From: Roseateles oligotrophus
GTDB taxonomy: Bacteria > Pseudomonadota > Gammaproteobacteria > Burkholderiales > Burkholderiaceae_C
Reading direction: 5' to 3'
Assembly (NCBI RefSeq): GCF_025717515.1
Contig: NZ_JAJIRN010000004.1
Location: 186,001-250,000 of the forward strand
Length of the DNA: 64,000 nt
Shown here: piece after piece, positions 1 through 9,912 of the stretch
How positions within the stretch are numbered: position 1 is the first letter of the stretch
Layout: every line of letters begins with the position of its first letter
The notes under the pieces: generated by a model
Seen by the model: only the letters and a program-made list of their open reading frames with translations
Told to the model about the DNA's origin: nothing
The model's database searches: none
Translations under genes and position numbers: made by a program

Positions 1-773
<773 letters not shown>

Positions 774-774
774 G

Positions 775-1401
775 ATGGCGCGCCGCTCGCTCTGGCTGCA
801 TCCCGCCGCCAAGCCCGCCTTGTTCCTGATTTGCCTCCTACCGCTGGCCTATCTGGTCTGGGCCGCCGTGAACAACCAACTCGGCGCCAACCCGGCCGAG
901 GCCTTGATTCGGCGCTTGGGCGACTGGAGCCTGCGCGCCTTGTGCCTGACGCTCGCGATCACACCGCTGCGCCAGCAGTTCAATCTGCCGGCGCTGGCGC
1001 GTTTTCGTCGCATGCTGGGCCTGTTCACTTTTTTCTATGCCTCGCTGCATCTGCTGTCTTACGCTTGGCTGGATATGGGCCTGGAGCCGGTCGACATCGC
1101 CAAAGACATCGCCAAACGGCCCTTCATCCTGATGGGCTTCAGCGCCTGGGCCTTGTTGCTGCCGCTGGCCGCCACTTCCTTCAACCGTGCGATCAAGTCG
1201 CTCGGTGCCAAGCGCTGGCAGATGCTGCACAAGGCCGTCTACGCGATCGCGGTGATTGCGATGCTGCACTTCATCTGGATGCGTGCCGGCAAGCAGAACT
1301 TTGGCGAACCGGCAATCTACGGCACCGTCTTGGCGCTGCTGCTGGGCTGGCGTATTCAGAAGGCTTGGCGGCGAGCGCCGGCGCTGGCCGGCCGGATCTG
1401 A
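775..1401 (+). CDS. msrQ: MsrQ, heme-binding membrane subunit of the MsrPQ system
   Basis: Inner-membrane b-type heme protein of 208 residues that passes electrons from the quinone pool or flavin reductase to MsrP. It is a ferric-reductase-like protein with about six hydrophobic segments. The histidines expected to bind heme are visible in FFYASLHLLSY, in WQMLHKAVY and in IAMLHFIWMR. The length is normal for the family. It begins one base after the msrP stop. A GC-rich hairpin follows the stop. Confidence 0.93.
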   Translation: MARRSLWLHPAAKPALFLICLLPLAYLVWAAVNNQLGANPAEALIRRLGDWSLRALCLTLAITPLRQQFNLPALARFRRMLGLFTFFYASLHLLSYAWLDMGLEPVDIAKDIAKRPFILMGFSAWALLLPLAATSFNRAIKSLGAKRWQMLHKAVYAIAVIAMLHFIWMRAGKQNFGEPAIYGTVLALLLGWRIQKAWRRAPALAGRI

Positions 1402-1405
1402 AAAA

Positions 1406-1432
1406 CCCGCGCCGCACCGGCTTTGGCGCGGG
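1406..1432 (+). terminator. GC-rich hairpin after msrQ
   Basis: CCCGCGCC (1406-1413) pairs perfectly with GGCGCGGG (1425-1432) around an 11-base loop, five bases after the msrQ stop. No T tract follows, so it is a weak intrinsic-terminator candidate. A GATAAT sequence resembling a -10 box follows at 1437-1442, which fits a new transcription unit starting here. Confidence 0.4.
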
Positions 1433-1473
1433 CTGGGATAATCGCCGGTTTTCCGGACCCAAGCCAACGCCCC

Positions 1474-2826
1474 ATGCCCAACACAATGCCGTCCTCAAAA
1501 GTTGACGTCGCCATCATTGGTGGCGGGCCGGCCGGCTGCAGCGCTGCGTCCTGGTTGCATCAACTGGGCCTGAGCGTCGTGCTGATCGAGCGCGAGCCCC
1601 AGCTTTGCGCCGCCTTGCAAACGCTGCAGTTCGGGCAGGATTGGGTCTTGGGTGCGCCGGGCCAAAACCTCGCCACCCTGGGCCAGCAATACGCGCGCCA
1701 CATCGAGAGTTTGGCCGCCATCCAGGTCTTGCTCGGGCGCAGCAGCAATCATCTGGACTGGAGCGCGGCCGAGGGCTGGCGCTTGCAACTCGATGATGGC
1801 CGCGGGCTGAACGCCCGCACGCTGATTTTGGCCACCGGGCAGAAGCCGCTGCGCCCGGAGGCTTTCTTCCCGACTGGCGCTGCCCCGAATGCCCGGCTGA
1901 TGGATGCCTTGAGCCTGACCGCTTGCCGCGAGCATTTGCCGGCCGGCCGCATATTGCTGCTGGGCGGTGGCGACAACGCGGTCGAGAACGCCTTGTTCTT
2001 GCAAGCGCGCGGCCATCAGGTCACGCTCTGGTCACGCAGCGACTGGCGTGCCCAGCAAGGGCTGGTCGAGCGACTCCAGGCCCAAACAAGCGGCCTGAGC
2101 CTGCGCCCTCGCAGCGCGATGCCCAGCCGCTTGAGCGCCGACGACCAAGGCGTGAGCGTGCAATCGCAACAGTTCGGCGCCGAGCGCTTCGACCATGTGG
2201 CGGTGCTGCTGGGTTTCGAGGCCGAACCGAGCGCCTGGTTGCTGGTCGGCGACGCGCTGCAACGCGCCGGCGTCACCGCGCCCTCGCATCCCTTCCGTGA
2301 TGAGCCGCGATTTGCGCCGCTGGGCCTGTTTGTGGCGGGCGACACCAGCGGCCGCCAACACCCCAGCGTGCAAACCGCCTTGGGCGACGGCGTCGTCGCG
2401 GCCAAAGCGGTGGAAGCATTCTTGCGCCCGCTGGGCGAGGGCCAACCCTCACCGGCGCTGCGCCGCAACAACCGCCAGATCATCCACATCAGCGGCCTGC
2501 GCTTTGGCGCCAACCTGGGCGTGCTGGACTTCGAGCGCGAAGGACCGCAGCCGATACAGGTCGATGCCGAGGTCAACCTGGGCGCGCAGATGGTGGTCTC
2601 GCGCGATGCCGACATCGGCCATGTGCTGGACTACCGGCGCGTGCGCGCCATCATCATCGATGAATGCACGGCCGAACATACCGACCTGCTGGAGGCCCTG
2701 CTGGGCAAGCTCTGCACGCGCTTGATGAAGCTGCCCGGCGTGGCCGGTGTGCGCATCAAGGTGACGAAGTTAGAAATTTTTCCCGACTGCCAAGTCGCAA
2801 TCAGTGCCGAATGCGGCCAATGGTGA
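1474..2826 (+). CDS. FAD/NAD(P)-dependent oxidoreductase fused to a FolB-like (dihydroneopterin aldolase) domain
   Basis: This 450-residue protein has two parts. Residues about 1-320 form a thioredoxin-reductase-like flavoprotein. An N-terminal FAD dinucleotide motif ([13 protein letters not shown]) is followed by ATGQKP, a second dinucleotide motif ([14 protein letters not shown]) and a C-terminal FAD-site motif ([13 protein letters not shown]). Residues about 325-450 look like dihydroneopterin aldolase. Counterparts of its catalytic residues are visible: Glu in GVLDFERE, Tyr in VLDYRRV and Lys in RIKVTKLE. There is no in-frame ATG or good start codon at the domain border, so this looks like a true fusion. 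The ATG at 1474 was preferred to an upstream TTG at 1423 that lies inside the preceding hairpin. The gene ends 7 bases before the preferred ttcA start. A folate role for the C-terminal part is inferred from motifs only. Confidence 0.8.
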   Translation: MPNTMPSSKVDVAIIGGGPAGCSAASWLHQLGLSVVLIEREPQLCAALQTLQFGQDWVLGAPGQNLATLGQQYARHIESLAAIQVLLGRSSNHLDWSAAEGWRLQLDDGRGLNARTLILATGQKPLRPEAFFPTGAAPNARLMDALSLTACREHLPAGRILLLGGGDNAVENALFLQARGHQVTLWSRSDWRAQQGLVERLQAQTSGLSLRPRSAMPSRLSADDQGVSVQSQQFGAERFDHVAVLLGFEAEPSAWLLVGDALQRAGVTAPSHPFRDEPRFAPLGLFVAGDTSGRQHPSVQTALGDGVVAAKAVEAFLRPLGEGQPSPALRRNNRQIIHISGLRFGANLGVLDFEREGPQPIQVDAEVNLGAQMVVSRDADIGHVLDYRRVRAIIIDECTAEHTDLLEALLGKLCTRLMKLPGVAGVRIKVTKLEIFPDCQVAISAECGQW

Positions 2827-2833
2827 ACATAAA

Positions 2834-3760
2834 GTGAACGCAATCAATATCGAAGCCCTGGCTCCCGCCGAGACCCCCGAAGACGTCAAGCTGTCGGTCG
2901 AACTCAGGAAGCTGTCCAAGCGCCTGCATCGCCAGGTCGGGCAGGCCATCGTCGACTACAACATGATCGAAGAGGGCGACAAGGTCATGGTCTGCCTGTC
3001 CGGCGGCAAAGACAGTTATTCGATGCTGGACATCCTCATCAATATGCAGCAACGCGCGCCGATCAATTTCGAGATCATCGCCGTCAATCTGGACCAGAAG
3101 CAGCCCGGCTTCCCCGAGCACATCCTGCCCGAATACCTGAAGGGCCGCGGCGTGCCCTTTCACATCGAGGAGCAGGATACCTACTCGATCGTCAAGCGCC
3201 TGGTGCCCGAAGGCAAGACCACCTGCAGCCTGTGTTCGCGCCTGCGCCGTGGCAATCTGTACCGCGTGGCCGAAGAGTTAGGCGCGACCAAGATCGCGCT
3301 CGGCCACCACCGCGACGACATCGTCGTCACCTTGCTCTTGAATATGTTCTTCGGCGCACGCATGAAGGGCATGCCCCCGAAGCTGGTCAGCGACACCGGC
3401 CGCCATGTGGTGATCCGCCCGCTCGCCTATGTGGCCGAGCCCGATCTGGTTCGTTGGGCCGAACACCGAGAGTTCCCCATCATCCCGTGCAATCTATGCG
3501 GTAGCCAGGAGAACCTGCAGCGTGTGCAGGTCAAGGCGATGATCAACGAGTGGGAAACGAAGTACCCGGGCCGGGTCGAAAACATGTTCACGGCGATGAG
3601 CAAGGTCGTGCCTTCGCACATGATGGACCGCGAGTTGTTCCCCTTCCAGACCATCAAGGCCACCGGCGTGCCGGATGCCGATGGCGACATCGCGTTTGAC
3701 GAAGACGAGAGCTGCGCGCCACAAGCCCCCAGCTCGGTCATCACGCTGCGCCCACGCTGA
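2834..3760 (+). CDS. ttcA: TtcA, tRNA 2-thiocytidine(32) biosynthesis protein
   Basis: Cytosolic Fe-S, ATP-dependent enzyme that thiolates cytidine 32 of certain tRNAs. From the chosen GTG the protein has 308 residues. The PP-loop SGGKDS sits at residues 56-61. The two CxxC pairs typical of TtcA are CSLC (131-134) and CNLC (219-222). GHHRDD follows at about 157-162. The GTG at 2834 was preferred because GGTGA stands 7 bases upstream. A GTG at 2804 would add ten residues and overlap the preceding gene. The stop codon touches the ATG of the response regulator, so the genes are coupled. Confidence 0.93.
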   Translation: MNAINIEALAPAETPEDVKLSVELRKLSKRLHRQVGQAIVDYNMIEEGDKVMVCLSGGKDSYSMLDILINMQQRAPINFEIIAVNLDQKQPGFPEHILPEYLKGRGVPFHIEEQDTYSIVKRLVPEGKTTCSLCSRLRRGNLYRVAEELGATKIALGHHRDDIVVTLLLNMFFGARMKGMPPKLVSDTGRHVVIRPLAYVAEPDLVRWAEHREFPIIPCNLCGSQENLQRVQVKAMINEWETKYPGRVENMFTAMSKVVPSHMMDRELFPFQTIKATGVPDADGDIAFDEDESCAPQAPSSVITLRPR

Positions 3761-4480
3761 ATGCGCCTGCTGCTGGTCGAAGACGACGCAATGATTGGCG
3801 AGAGCCTGCGCTTGGCGCTGCGCCAAGAGGGCTACGCGGTCGACTGGGTGCGCGACATCAGCGCCGCCCACGCCACGCTGGCGAGTGAGCGCTTCGACCT
3901 GGTGCTGCTGGACCTGGGCCTGCCCGAAGGCGGGCCGCAAAGCCAAGCAGGCAGCGGCAACTCGGCTGCCAGCGGCTTGGATGTGCTCAAAGCGCTGCGC
4001 ACCCGCCAGGACAACACGCCGGTGATCGTGCTGACCGCGCGCGACGGGCCGGGCGAGCGGGTGCTGGGCCTGGACAGCGGCGCCGATGACTATCTGGTCA
4101 AACCCTTCGAGCTGGACGAACTCAATGCGCGCATCCGCGCAGTGCTGCGCCGGCACAGCGGCCGGACTCAACCGCTGCTGAGTTGCGGCGCCGTGACGCT
4201 CGACCCCGCGACCCGCCAGGTCACGCTGGCCGCCCAGCCAGTGCTGCTGTCGGCGCGCGAGCTCGCCTTGCTGGAAGCTTTGATGCAACGGCCCGGCGCC
4301 CTGCTCTCACGCGCCCAACTGGAAGACAGGCTCTACGGCTGGGGCGAAGAAATCGAGAGCAATGCGGTGACGGTCTATATCCACCAACTGCGCCGCAAGC
4401 TCGGTGCCGACTTTATTCAGAACGTGCGCGGCGTCGGTTATTACGTCGGGCAGCCCGGCGGCAGTAGCGAGGGCCCATGA
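3761..4480 (+). CDS. OmpR/PhoB-family response regulator (QseB/PmrA-like)
   Basis: DNA-binding response regulator of 239 residues. The receiver domain has acidic residues at EDD (7-9), phospho-acceptor Asp51 in LVLLDLGLP and Lys114 in VKPFE. The C-terminal winged helix carries the family pattern LSARELALLEAL and the end motif VRGVGYYV. An extra Gly/Ser/Gln-rich stretch of about 14 residues (about 59-72) sits in the loop just after the phospho-acceptor strand, where relatives are usually shorter. The start directly abuts the ttcA stop, and the end overlaps the kinase start by four bases. It probably binds the 11-bp direct repeats downstream of the kinase gene. Confidence 0.92.
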   Translation: MRLLLVEDDAMIGESLRLALRQEGYAVDWVRDISAAHATLASERFDLVLLDLGLPEGGPQSQAGSGNSAASGLDVLKALRTRQDNTPVIVLTARDGPGERVLGLDSGADDYLVKPFELDELNARIRAVLRRHSGRTQPLLSCGAVTLDPATRQVTLAAQPVLLSARELALLEALMQRPGALLSRAQLEDRLYGWGEEIESNAVTVYIHQLRRKLGADFIQNVRGVGYYVGQPGGSSEGP

Positions 4481-5778
4481 GTCTGAACTCGATGCGCGCC
4501 CGCTTGCTGCTGAGCTTGTTGGCGCTGCTGGCGGCCGCCGCGCTGGTGATGGGGGCCAGCAGCTACCGCAGTGTGTTGGCCGAGACCGAGGCCATGTTCG
4601 ACTACCAACTGCGCCAGATGGCCTTGGCCCTGCGCGATCAAGGCGAGATTGCACCCAGCCAAGCGCACACCTTGAGCGATGAGCAGCTCGACTTCGTGGT
4701 GCAAATCTGGACCGCAGATGGTCGCAGCATCTATGCCTCGCGTGAACATGCCAATCTGCCGGCGCGGGCCTTGCTGGGTCTGGCCGAAATCAATGTGGCG
4801 GGCCAGCGCTGGCGCACTTATAGCGTGGCCACGCCGGGGCGGGTGATCCAGGTCGCGCAGCCGGTGCAGATTCGCCAAAAGCTCGCGGCTGCGGCCGCCC
4901 TGCGCAGCGTGCTGCCCTTGCTCTGGCTGGCGCCTTTGCTGGCCTTGCTGGGCTGGTGGCTGAGCGCCTTGACCGTGGCGCCGCTGCGTGCGGTGGCGGC
5001 CGAGGTCAGCCAGCGTGACGCGCAGGCACTCGCGGCGCTGCCCACAGCAGGGCTGCCCGATGAAGTCGCACCCTTGGTCAAGGCGCTGAATGCCTTGCTG
5101 CAGCGGCTGGGTAGCTCGCTGGATCAGCAGCGTGCTTTTGTGGCCGACGCCGCGCATGAGCTGCGCTCGCCGCTGACCGCCCTGAAGCTGCAGGCACAGT
5201 TGCTGCAACGCGCGCCCAGCGAGGCCGACCGCGCCGCCGCCATGGCCGCGCTGACGGCCGGCATCGAACGTGCCGCCCGCTTGGTTGAACAGTTACTGGC
5301 GCTGGCGCGGGCCGAGCCGGGTGGGCCAGCGCTGGCCTTGCAGACACTGGACTTGAGCGAGTTGGTGCGCGGCGTGATGGCCGACTGCCACCCGCTCGCT
5401 CTGGCGCGCGGCACCGAGCTGAGCTTGCACGCCGACATGCCCGTGCAAGTACAGGCGGAACCGACAGCGCTGGCGATGCTGGTGCGCAATTTGCTCGACA
5501 ACGCCTTGCGCCACGGCAAGGCCGGCGGTCAGGTCGAATTGAGTGTCAGTGAGATCGCGGGCCGGCCGACGCTGTGGGTCGATGATGATGGGCCGGGCAT
5601 TCCAGCCAATGAGCGCGAGCGTGTGTTCGATCGTTTTTACCGCCGCAACCCCGGCGCCGAAACCGGATCGGGCCTGGGCCTGGCCATCGCACGCAATCTG
5701 GCCGAACAGCATGGCGCGCAACTCAAGCTGCTTGACTCGCCTTTGGGCGGCCTGCGCGTCAGCCTAACTTTCGCCTAA
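4477..5778 (+). CDS. Sensor histidine kinase partner of the preceding regulator
   Basis: Inner-membrane kinase of 433 residues in the QseC/PmrB style. A first membrane segment lies at about 10-27, a short periplasmic sensor at about 30-143, and a second membrane segment at about 144-168. HAMP-like residues follow. The dimerisation domain has the phospho-acceptor His227 in DAAHELRSP. The ATPase domain shows LLDNALRHG (N box), VDDDGPGIP (G1) and GSGLGLAIA (G2). The stop codon lies inside the repeat array at 5763-5801. The signal sensed cannot be read from the sequence; the downstream DegP-type protease suggests envelope stress. Confidence 0.92.
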   Translation: MSLNSMRARLLLSLLALLAAAALVMGASSYRSVLAETEAMFDYQLRQMALALRDQGEIAPSQAHTLSDEQLDFVVQIWTADGRSIYASREHANLPARALLGLAEINVAGQRWRTYSVATPGRVIQVAQPVQIRQKLAAAAALRSVLPLLWLAPLLALLGWWLSALTVAPLRAVAAEVSQRDAQALAALPTAGLPDEVAPLVKALNALLQRLGSSLDQQRAFVADAAHELRSPLTALKLQAQLLQRAPSEADRAAAMAALTAGIERAARLVEQLLALARAEPGGPALALQTLDLSELVRGVMADCHPLALARGTELSLHADMPVQVQAEPTALAMLVRNLLDNALRHGKAGGQVELSVSEIAGRPTLWVDDDGPGIPANERERVFDRFYRRNPGAETGSGLGLAIARNLAEQHGAQLKLLDSPLGGLRVSLTFA

Positions 5779-5801
5779 CTCTCGCCTAATCAAGCCCTAA
5801 T
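5763..5801 (+). promoter_or_regulatory. Four 11-bp-spaced CCTAAY direct repeats, probable response-regulator operator
   Basis: CCTAAC, CCTAAC, CCTAAT and CCTAAT begin at 5763, 5774, 5785 and 5796, exactly 11 bp apart, one DNA turn each. OmpR-family regulators bind tandem half-sites with this spacing; the PmrA box (CTTAAK-N5-CTTAAK) has the same period. The array overlaps the end of the kinase gene and would cover the -35 region of a promoter with a weak -10 (TATCGT, 5812-5817) upstream of the DegP-like gene. Binding is inferred. Confidence 0.65.
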
Positions 5802-5863
5802 GGCCAAGGCCTATCGTTCAAGTCATGCGGAATCTTCCGCGGCTTTGACGACAGGAACACGCC

Positions 5864-7399
5864 ATGACCATCAAACCTCTGAATGCAGCCTTGCTGGCTG
5901 CGGGTCTGGCCGCAGGCAGCGCGGCCACTGCACTGATCTCGCCGCAATGGCTGAACCCTGCCCCTGCACAACCTCAAACGACGGTCAGCGCCCAAGCAAA
6001 CAGCGGCGCAATTGCCAACGAAACCTCGACACCGTCGCAAGCTGCGCAGACCGGCCCCGTCCCCTATCTGGCCGCCGGCGGTGTGCCCAACTTCCGTGCC
6101 ATCGTCAAACAGGCCGGGCCGGCCGTGGTCGGCGTAACCGTCGAAGGCATGCGCCGTGCCAGCCGCGAGGAGCAAGGCATGCCCGAAGCCTTCAGTGACC
6201 CGCGGTCGCCCTTCTCGCAGTTTTTCCGCGGTCAGCCCGGCCAGCGTGGCCACGAGCAAGGTGGCCAACCCTTCCGAGGGCAAGGTTCGGGCTTCATCAT
6301 CAGCAGCGACGGCCTGATCCTGACCAATGCCCATGTGGTCAATGATGCCAAGGAAGTAACAATCAAGCTCAGCGACCGCCGCGAGTTCTCGGCCAAGGTC
6401 CTGGGCCTCGACAAGGCCACCGATATTGCCGTCTTGCGCATCCAGGCCAAGGATCTGCCAACCGTGCGCCTGGGCGACCCGCGCCAGTTGGAAGTCGGTG
6501 ACCCGGTGTTGGCGATCGGCGCGCCGTTTGGCCTGGAGCAGACCGCCACGCAAGGCATCGTCAGCGCCAAGGGCCGCTCATTGCCCAATGACGCGGTTGT
6601 GCCTTTCATCCAAACCGACGCGGCCGTCAACCCCGGCAATTCCGGCGGCCCGCTTTTTGACGGTTCGGGCGGCGTCATCGGCATCAACTCGCAGATCTAC
6701 TCGCAATCCGGCGGCTATCAAGGCCTGAGCTTTGCGATCCCGATCAATGTGGCCTTGAAGGTCAAGGACCAAATCGTCGCCACCGGCAGTGCCCAACATG
6801 CGCGGCTCGGGGTTGCCGTGCAGGACCTGACCCAGTCACTGGCCGACTCTTTCGGCATGGCGCGGCCCGACGGCGCCTTGATCGCCCAGATCAGCCCGAA
6901 CAGCGCGGCCGCCAAGGCGGGGCTCAAGCCTGGTGATGTGGTCACCGAGGTGGACGGCGAACCGGTCGTGCGCTCGGGCGCTTTGTCCAGCCTGATTGGT
7001 TTGTCGGCGCCCGGTGACAAGGTCAAGCTGAAAATCTGGCGCGACCATGCGCCGCAGACGCTGAACATCGTCTTGGGCGGCGCCGAGGCCGAAGCCAAAT
7101 TGGCCAGCACAGCCGCCGCCCCGCAAGGCCGCCTCGGCTTGGCGCTGCGGCCCTTGAACAAGGAAGAATCGCGCGCGCTCGGCTTGGGCACAGGCGCGGC
7201 CGGCATGTTGATCGAGGAAACGGAAGGTCCGGCCGCCCGCGCCGGCATCAACGCCGGTGATGTGCTCTTGGCCATCAACGGCCGCCCGGCGCAATCGACA
7301 GCACAGGTGCGCGAAGTCTTGGCCAAATCAGGCAATATGGTCGCGCTGTTGATTCAGCGCGGCGACAGCAAGATCTTTGTGCCGGTGAAACTGGGCTGA
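5864..7399 (+). CDS. DegP/HtrA-family (Do-type) periplasmic serine endoprotease
   Basis: Envelope quality-control protease of 511 residues. The N-terminus (1-30) is a hydrophobic export signal or membrane anchor, followed by a Pro/Gln/Ala-rich linker. The trypsin-like domain has the full triad: His157 in TNAHVV, Asp187 in ATDIAVL and Ser260 in NPGNSGGP. Two PDZ domains follow at about 310-400 and 415-505, as in DegP/DegQ/MucD. An AGGA ribosome-binding site precedes the ATG. The upstream leader contains a small perfect hairpin (GCGGAA/TTCCGC, 5827-5840). It lies directly behind a two-component system and its putative operator, so stress-controlled expression is likely. Confidence 0.93.
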   Translation: MTIKPLNAALLAAGLAAGSAATALISPQWLNPAPAQPQTTVSAQANSGAIANETSTPSQAAQTGPVPYLAAGGVPNFRAIVKQAGPAVVGVTVEGMRRASREEQGMPEAFSDPRSPFSQFFRGQPGQRGHEQGGQPFRGQGSGFIISSDGLILTNAHVVNDAKEVTIKLSDRREFSAKVLGLDKATDIAVLRIQAKDLPTVRLGDPRQLEVGDPVLAIGAPFGLEQTATQGIVSAKGRSLPNDAVVPFIQTDAAVNPGNSGGPLFDGSGGVIGINSQIYSQSGGYQGLSFAIPINVALKVKDQIVATGSAQHARLGVAVQDLTQSLADSFGMARPDGALIAQISPNSAAAKAGLKPGDVVTEVDGEPVVRSGALSSLIGLSAPGDKVKLKIWRDHAPQTLNIVLGGAEAEAKLASTAAAPQGRLGLALRPLNKEESRALGLGTGAAGMLIEETEGPAARAGINAGDVLLAINGRPAQSTAQVREVLAKSGNMVALLIQRGDSKIFVPVKLG

Positions 7400-7406
7400 A
7401 GCAAGG

Positions 7407-8285
7407 CTACCTGAGTTCTCGCCCCAGCAGCCGCTCCAGCGTGCCGCGCGGTGAGGTCTCGGAGCGCAGTTGGTGCGCCGCGTCGAGATAAAAGGTTTGC
7501 TCCATCATGTACTGCCCGCCCATCGCGGCATGCAGGACCTGGTCACTGAACACCACCCAGGTCGTGCCGGGCGCAAAGTCGACGCGGGCTTGCGGACTGC
7601 TGCGCTGAAACTCGGCGTCAGCCTTGGCATGGTCGTGCAACTTGAGCATCAGATAGTCGGATTCGGTGCGCCGGCGCTTGGTGATATGCAGCTTCTCCAG
7701 CAACCAGGCCGAGCCCGGCAGCGGCCGCCCGATCTGCGGCAGATAGCGCTTGGCATGGGCCTCGAAGGGCTCGCCGACACGCCACTGGCGCGGTAGGCCG
7801 TCCGGGTTGATATTGCAAAAAACCCGCAGCAAGCGCGTGCCCTGCATCGGGTTGGACGGGAAGGCATCGACATGCAAACGCGTGTCGTCCTTGCGCCAAC
7901 TGGTCTCGCGCCCGGCCACATTGACCGGCCGGAACGAACTGTTGCCGCGCCGCAAATGCCCCCGGTAATGCGGAAACAGGCGCAGGGCCAAGGCCTCGCT
8001 TTGCTCGGCATAGCGGCCGATCATCGCCTGCAAGGCGGCCATCTCGGCAGCGCTGCCGACCGCGCCGCGCAATTCATTGGCGGGCCAACGCACCGAGATG
8101 TTCTTGGCCTTGGCGTCCGCCCAGCGCGGGTCGAGAAACTGCTTTTCGGCCTCGTTCAGCACGAAGGGCAGATGCGGGAACTGCAGCACCTCACCGGCCT
8201 CGATCAACGCCTCAATGCCACGCGTTGGGCCGTCATCGGCCCAAGTGCCGTCAGGGAATTCGTGGATGCTCGTGACGTTGCTCAT
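7407..8285 (-). CDS. Kdo hydroxylase family protein (Fe(II)/2-oxoglutarate dioxygenase)
   Basis: Probable KdoO-type enzyme that hydroxylates 3-deoxy-manno-octulosonic acid in the lipopolysaccharide inner core. The 292-residue length and the motif order match the family. The iron ligands are visible as His138-x-Asp140 in RLHVDAFPS and a distal His252 in SDQVLHAAMGGQ. The segment ETSWRKDDTR just before the first ligands is also typical. The gene is convergent with the DegP-like gene, leaving 7 bases between the ends, and divergent from glmU. The neighbour also serves cell-envelope synthesis. Confidence 0.85.
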   Translation of the reverse strand: MSNVTSIHEFPDGTWADDGPTRGIEALIEAGEVLQFPHLPFVLNEAEKQFLDPRWADAKAKNISVRWPANELRGAVGSAAEMAALQAMIGRYAEQSEALALRLFPHYRGHLRRGNSSFRPVNVAGRETSWRKDDTRLHVDAFPSNPMQGTRLLRVFCNINPDGLPRQWRVGEPFEAHAKRYLPQIGRPLPGSAWLLEKLHITKRRRTESDYLMLKLHDHAKADAEFQRSSPQARVDFAPGTTWVVFSDQVLHAAMGGQYMMEQTFYLDAAHQLRSETSPRGTLERLLGRELR

Positions 8286-8339
8286 GGATTCGGGGCTGCT
8301 CGATCGGTCATGCTTGGAATGTTAACTGGGTCGGCGTCA

Positions 8340-8367
8340 TTTGAGCGCCACGCGCGCCCGCCATAAT
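8340..8367 (+). promoter_or_regulatory. Candidate glmU promoter
   Basis: CATAAT at 8362-8367 is a good -10 match. TTTGAG at 8340-8345 could serve as a -35 with a 16-bp spacer. The pair sits about 32 bases before the glmU ATG, in the 113-base gap between divergent genes. Assigned by eye only. Confidence 0.4.
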
Positions 8368-8398
8368 TGCGCCTTCTCAGACCGTTCAAACACCACTT

Positions 8399-9784
8399 AT
8401 GTCGCTGAATATTGTCATCATGGCTGCGGGCAAAGGCACCCGCATGAAGTCCGCGCTGCCCAAGGTGCTGCACAAACTGGCCGGGCGTTCATTGCTGCAA
8501 CATGTGCTGAACATGACCCAAGGTCTGGGCGGCGCGCGCAATGTGGTGATCACCGGCCACGGCGCCGAAGCGGTCGAGGCGGCCGTCGCCGGGCCCGGCG
8601 TTCAGTTCGTGCGCCAGATGCCGCAACTCGGCACCGGCCACGCGATTCAGCAAGCCGTGCCGGCGATCGAAGGCGAAGGCACAACGCTGATCCTGAACGG
8701 CGATGTGCCCTTGATCAAACAGGCCACCGCGCGCCGCCTGGTCGAGGCCTGCGACGGCAAGGCGCTGGTGCTGCTGACCATCCACCTGAGCGACCCAAGC
8801 GGCTACGGCCGCATCGTGCGCCAAGGTGGCACGGCAGACGGCAATGTGCTCGCCATCGTCGAGCACAAAGACGCCAGCCCCGAACAACGTGCCATCAAGG
8901 AAGGCTACACCGGCATGATGGCCGCGCCGACGGCGGCGCTGAAGCGCTGGGTCAGCCAGTTGAACAACAACAATGTGCAGGGCGAGTACTACCTGACCGA
9001 CATCGTCGCGATGGCGGTCGCCGAAGGCGTACCGGTGCTCGGCATTGCCGCGCCGAACGAGACCGAAGTCTTGGGCGTCAACAGCCCGGTCCAACTGGCC
9101 GACCTGGAGCGGCGCTTCCAGCTTGAACAGGCGACCGACTTGCTGGAGGCCGGCGTGCGCCTGGCCGACCCGGCGCGCTTCGATCTGCGCGGCGTTTTGA
9201 GCTGCGGTCAGGATGTCGAGATCGACGTCAACTGCGTCTTCGAAGGCCAGGTCAGCCTGGGCGACAACGTGCGTATCGGCGCCAACTGCGTGATCCGCAA
9301 TGCCAACATTGGCGCCGGCGCGCGCATCCATGAATTCACCCATATCGACGGCGAGTCCGTCGGCGTCAAGGTCGGCGCGGGCGCCTTGGTCGGGCCATTC
9401 GCGCGGCTGCGCCCCGGCGCCGATTTGGGCGATGAGGTCCATATCGGCAACTTCGTCGAGGTCAAGAACTCGACCTTGGCCAAGGGCGCCAAGGCCAATC
9501 ACCTCGCCTATCTCGGCGATGCGACCATCGGCGAGCGGGTCAACTATGGCGCCGGCTCCATCACCGCCAACTATGACGGCGCCAACAAACACCGCACCGA
9601 AATCGGCGCCGACGTGCATATTGGCTCCAACTGCGTGTTGATCGCGCCGGTGGCGATTGGTGCGGGCGCGACCATTGGCGGCGGCTCGACCATCAGCAAG
9701 AACGTCGGCGCGGGTGAGCTGAGTGTTGCGCGCGGCAAACAGGTCGCCATCGCGGGATGGACAAGACCCGTCAAGAAACGGTGA
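8399..9784 (+). CDS. glmU: GlmU, bifunctional GlcNAc-1-phosphate uridyltransferase / glucosamine-1-phosphate acetyltransferase
   Basis: Makes UDP-GlcNAc for peptidoglycan and lipopolysaccharide. The N-terminal uridyltransferase begins with [11 protein letters not shown], followed by GTGHAIQQA and LNGDVPL. The C-terminal half is a left-handed beta-helix of hexapeptide repeats with [20 protein letters not shown] and the acetyl-CoA-site region [13 protein letters not shown]. At 461 residues it is full length. The start at ATG 8399 fits the conserved N-terminus. A strong hairpin follows the stop. Confidence 0.97.
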   Translation: MSLNIVIMAAGKGTRMKSALPKVLHKLAGRSLLQHVLNMTQGLGGARNVVITGHGAEAVEAAVAGPGVQFVRQMPQLGTGHAIQQAVPAIEGEGTTLILNGDVPLIKQATARRLVEACDGKALVLLTIHLSDPSGYGRIVRQGGTADGNVLAIVEHKDASPEQRAIKEGYTGMMAAPTAALKRWVSQLNNNNVQGEYYLTDIVAMAVAEGVPVLGIAAPNETEVLGVNSPVQLADLERRFQLEQATDLLEAGVRLADPARFDLRGVLSCGQDVEIDVNCVFEGQVSLGDNVRIGANCVIRNANIGAGARIHEFTHIDGESVGVKVGAGALVGPFARLRPGADLGDEVHIGNFVEVKNSTLAKGAKANHLAYLGDATIGERVNYGAGSITANYDGANKHRTEIGADVHIGSNCVLIAPVAIGAGATIGGGSTISKNVGAGELSVARGKQVAIAGWTRPVKKR

Positions 9785-9793
9785 CTATTGCCG

Positions 9794-9824
9794 ACCGTCT
9801 GCGTGATAATTGCACGCAGACGGT
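9794..9824 (+). terminator. 12-bp perfect hairpin after glmU
   Basis: ACCGTCTGCGTG (9794-9805) pairs perfectly with CACGCAGACGGT (9813-9824) around the 7-base loop ATAATTG. The outer pentamers GACTA (9783-9787) and TAGTC (9824-9828) could also pair. No T tract follows, so it may be a weak terminator or a stabilising 3' hairpin. Confidence 0.5.
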
Positions 9825-9912
9825 AGTCTTCACTGCGCGACTCCCCCGACTTGAGGGAAGCGCTGCAAGCGGCCACCGCCTAGTATTGGGCCGATAGCAG
9901 TGAAAGCACATC

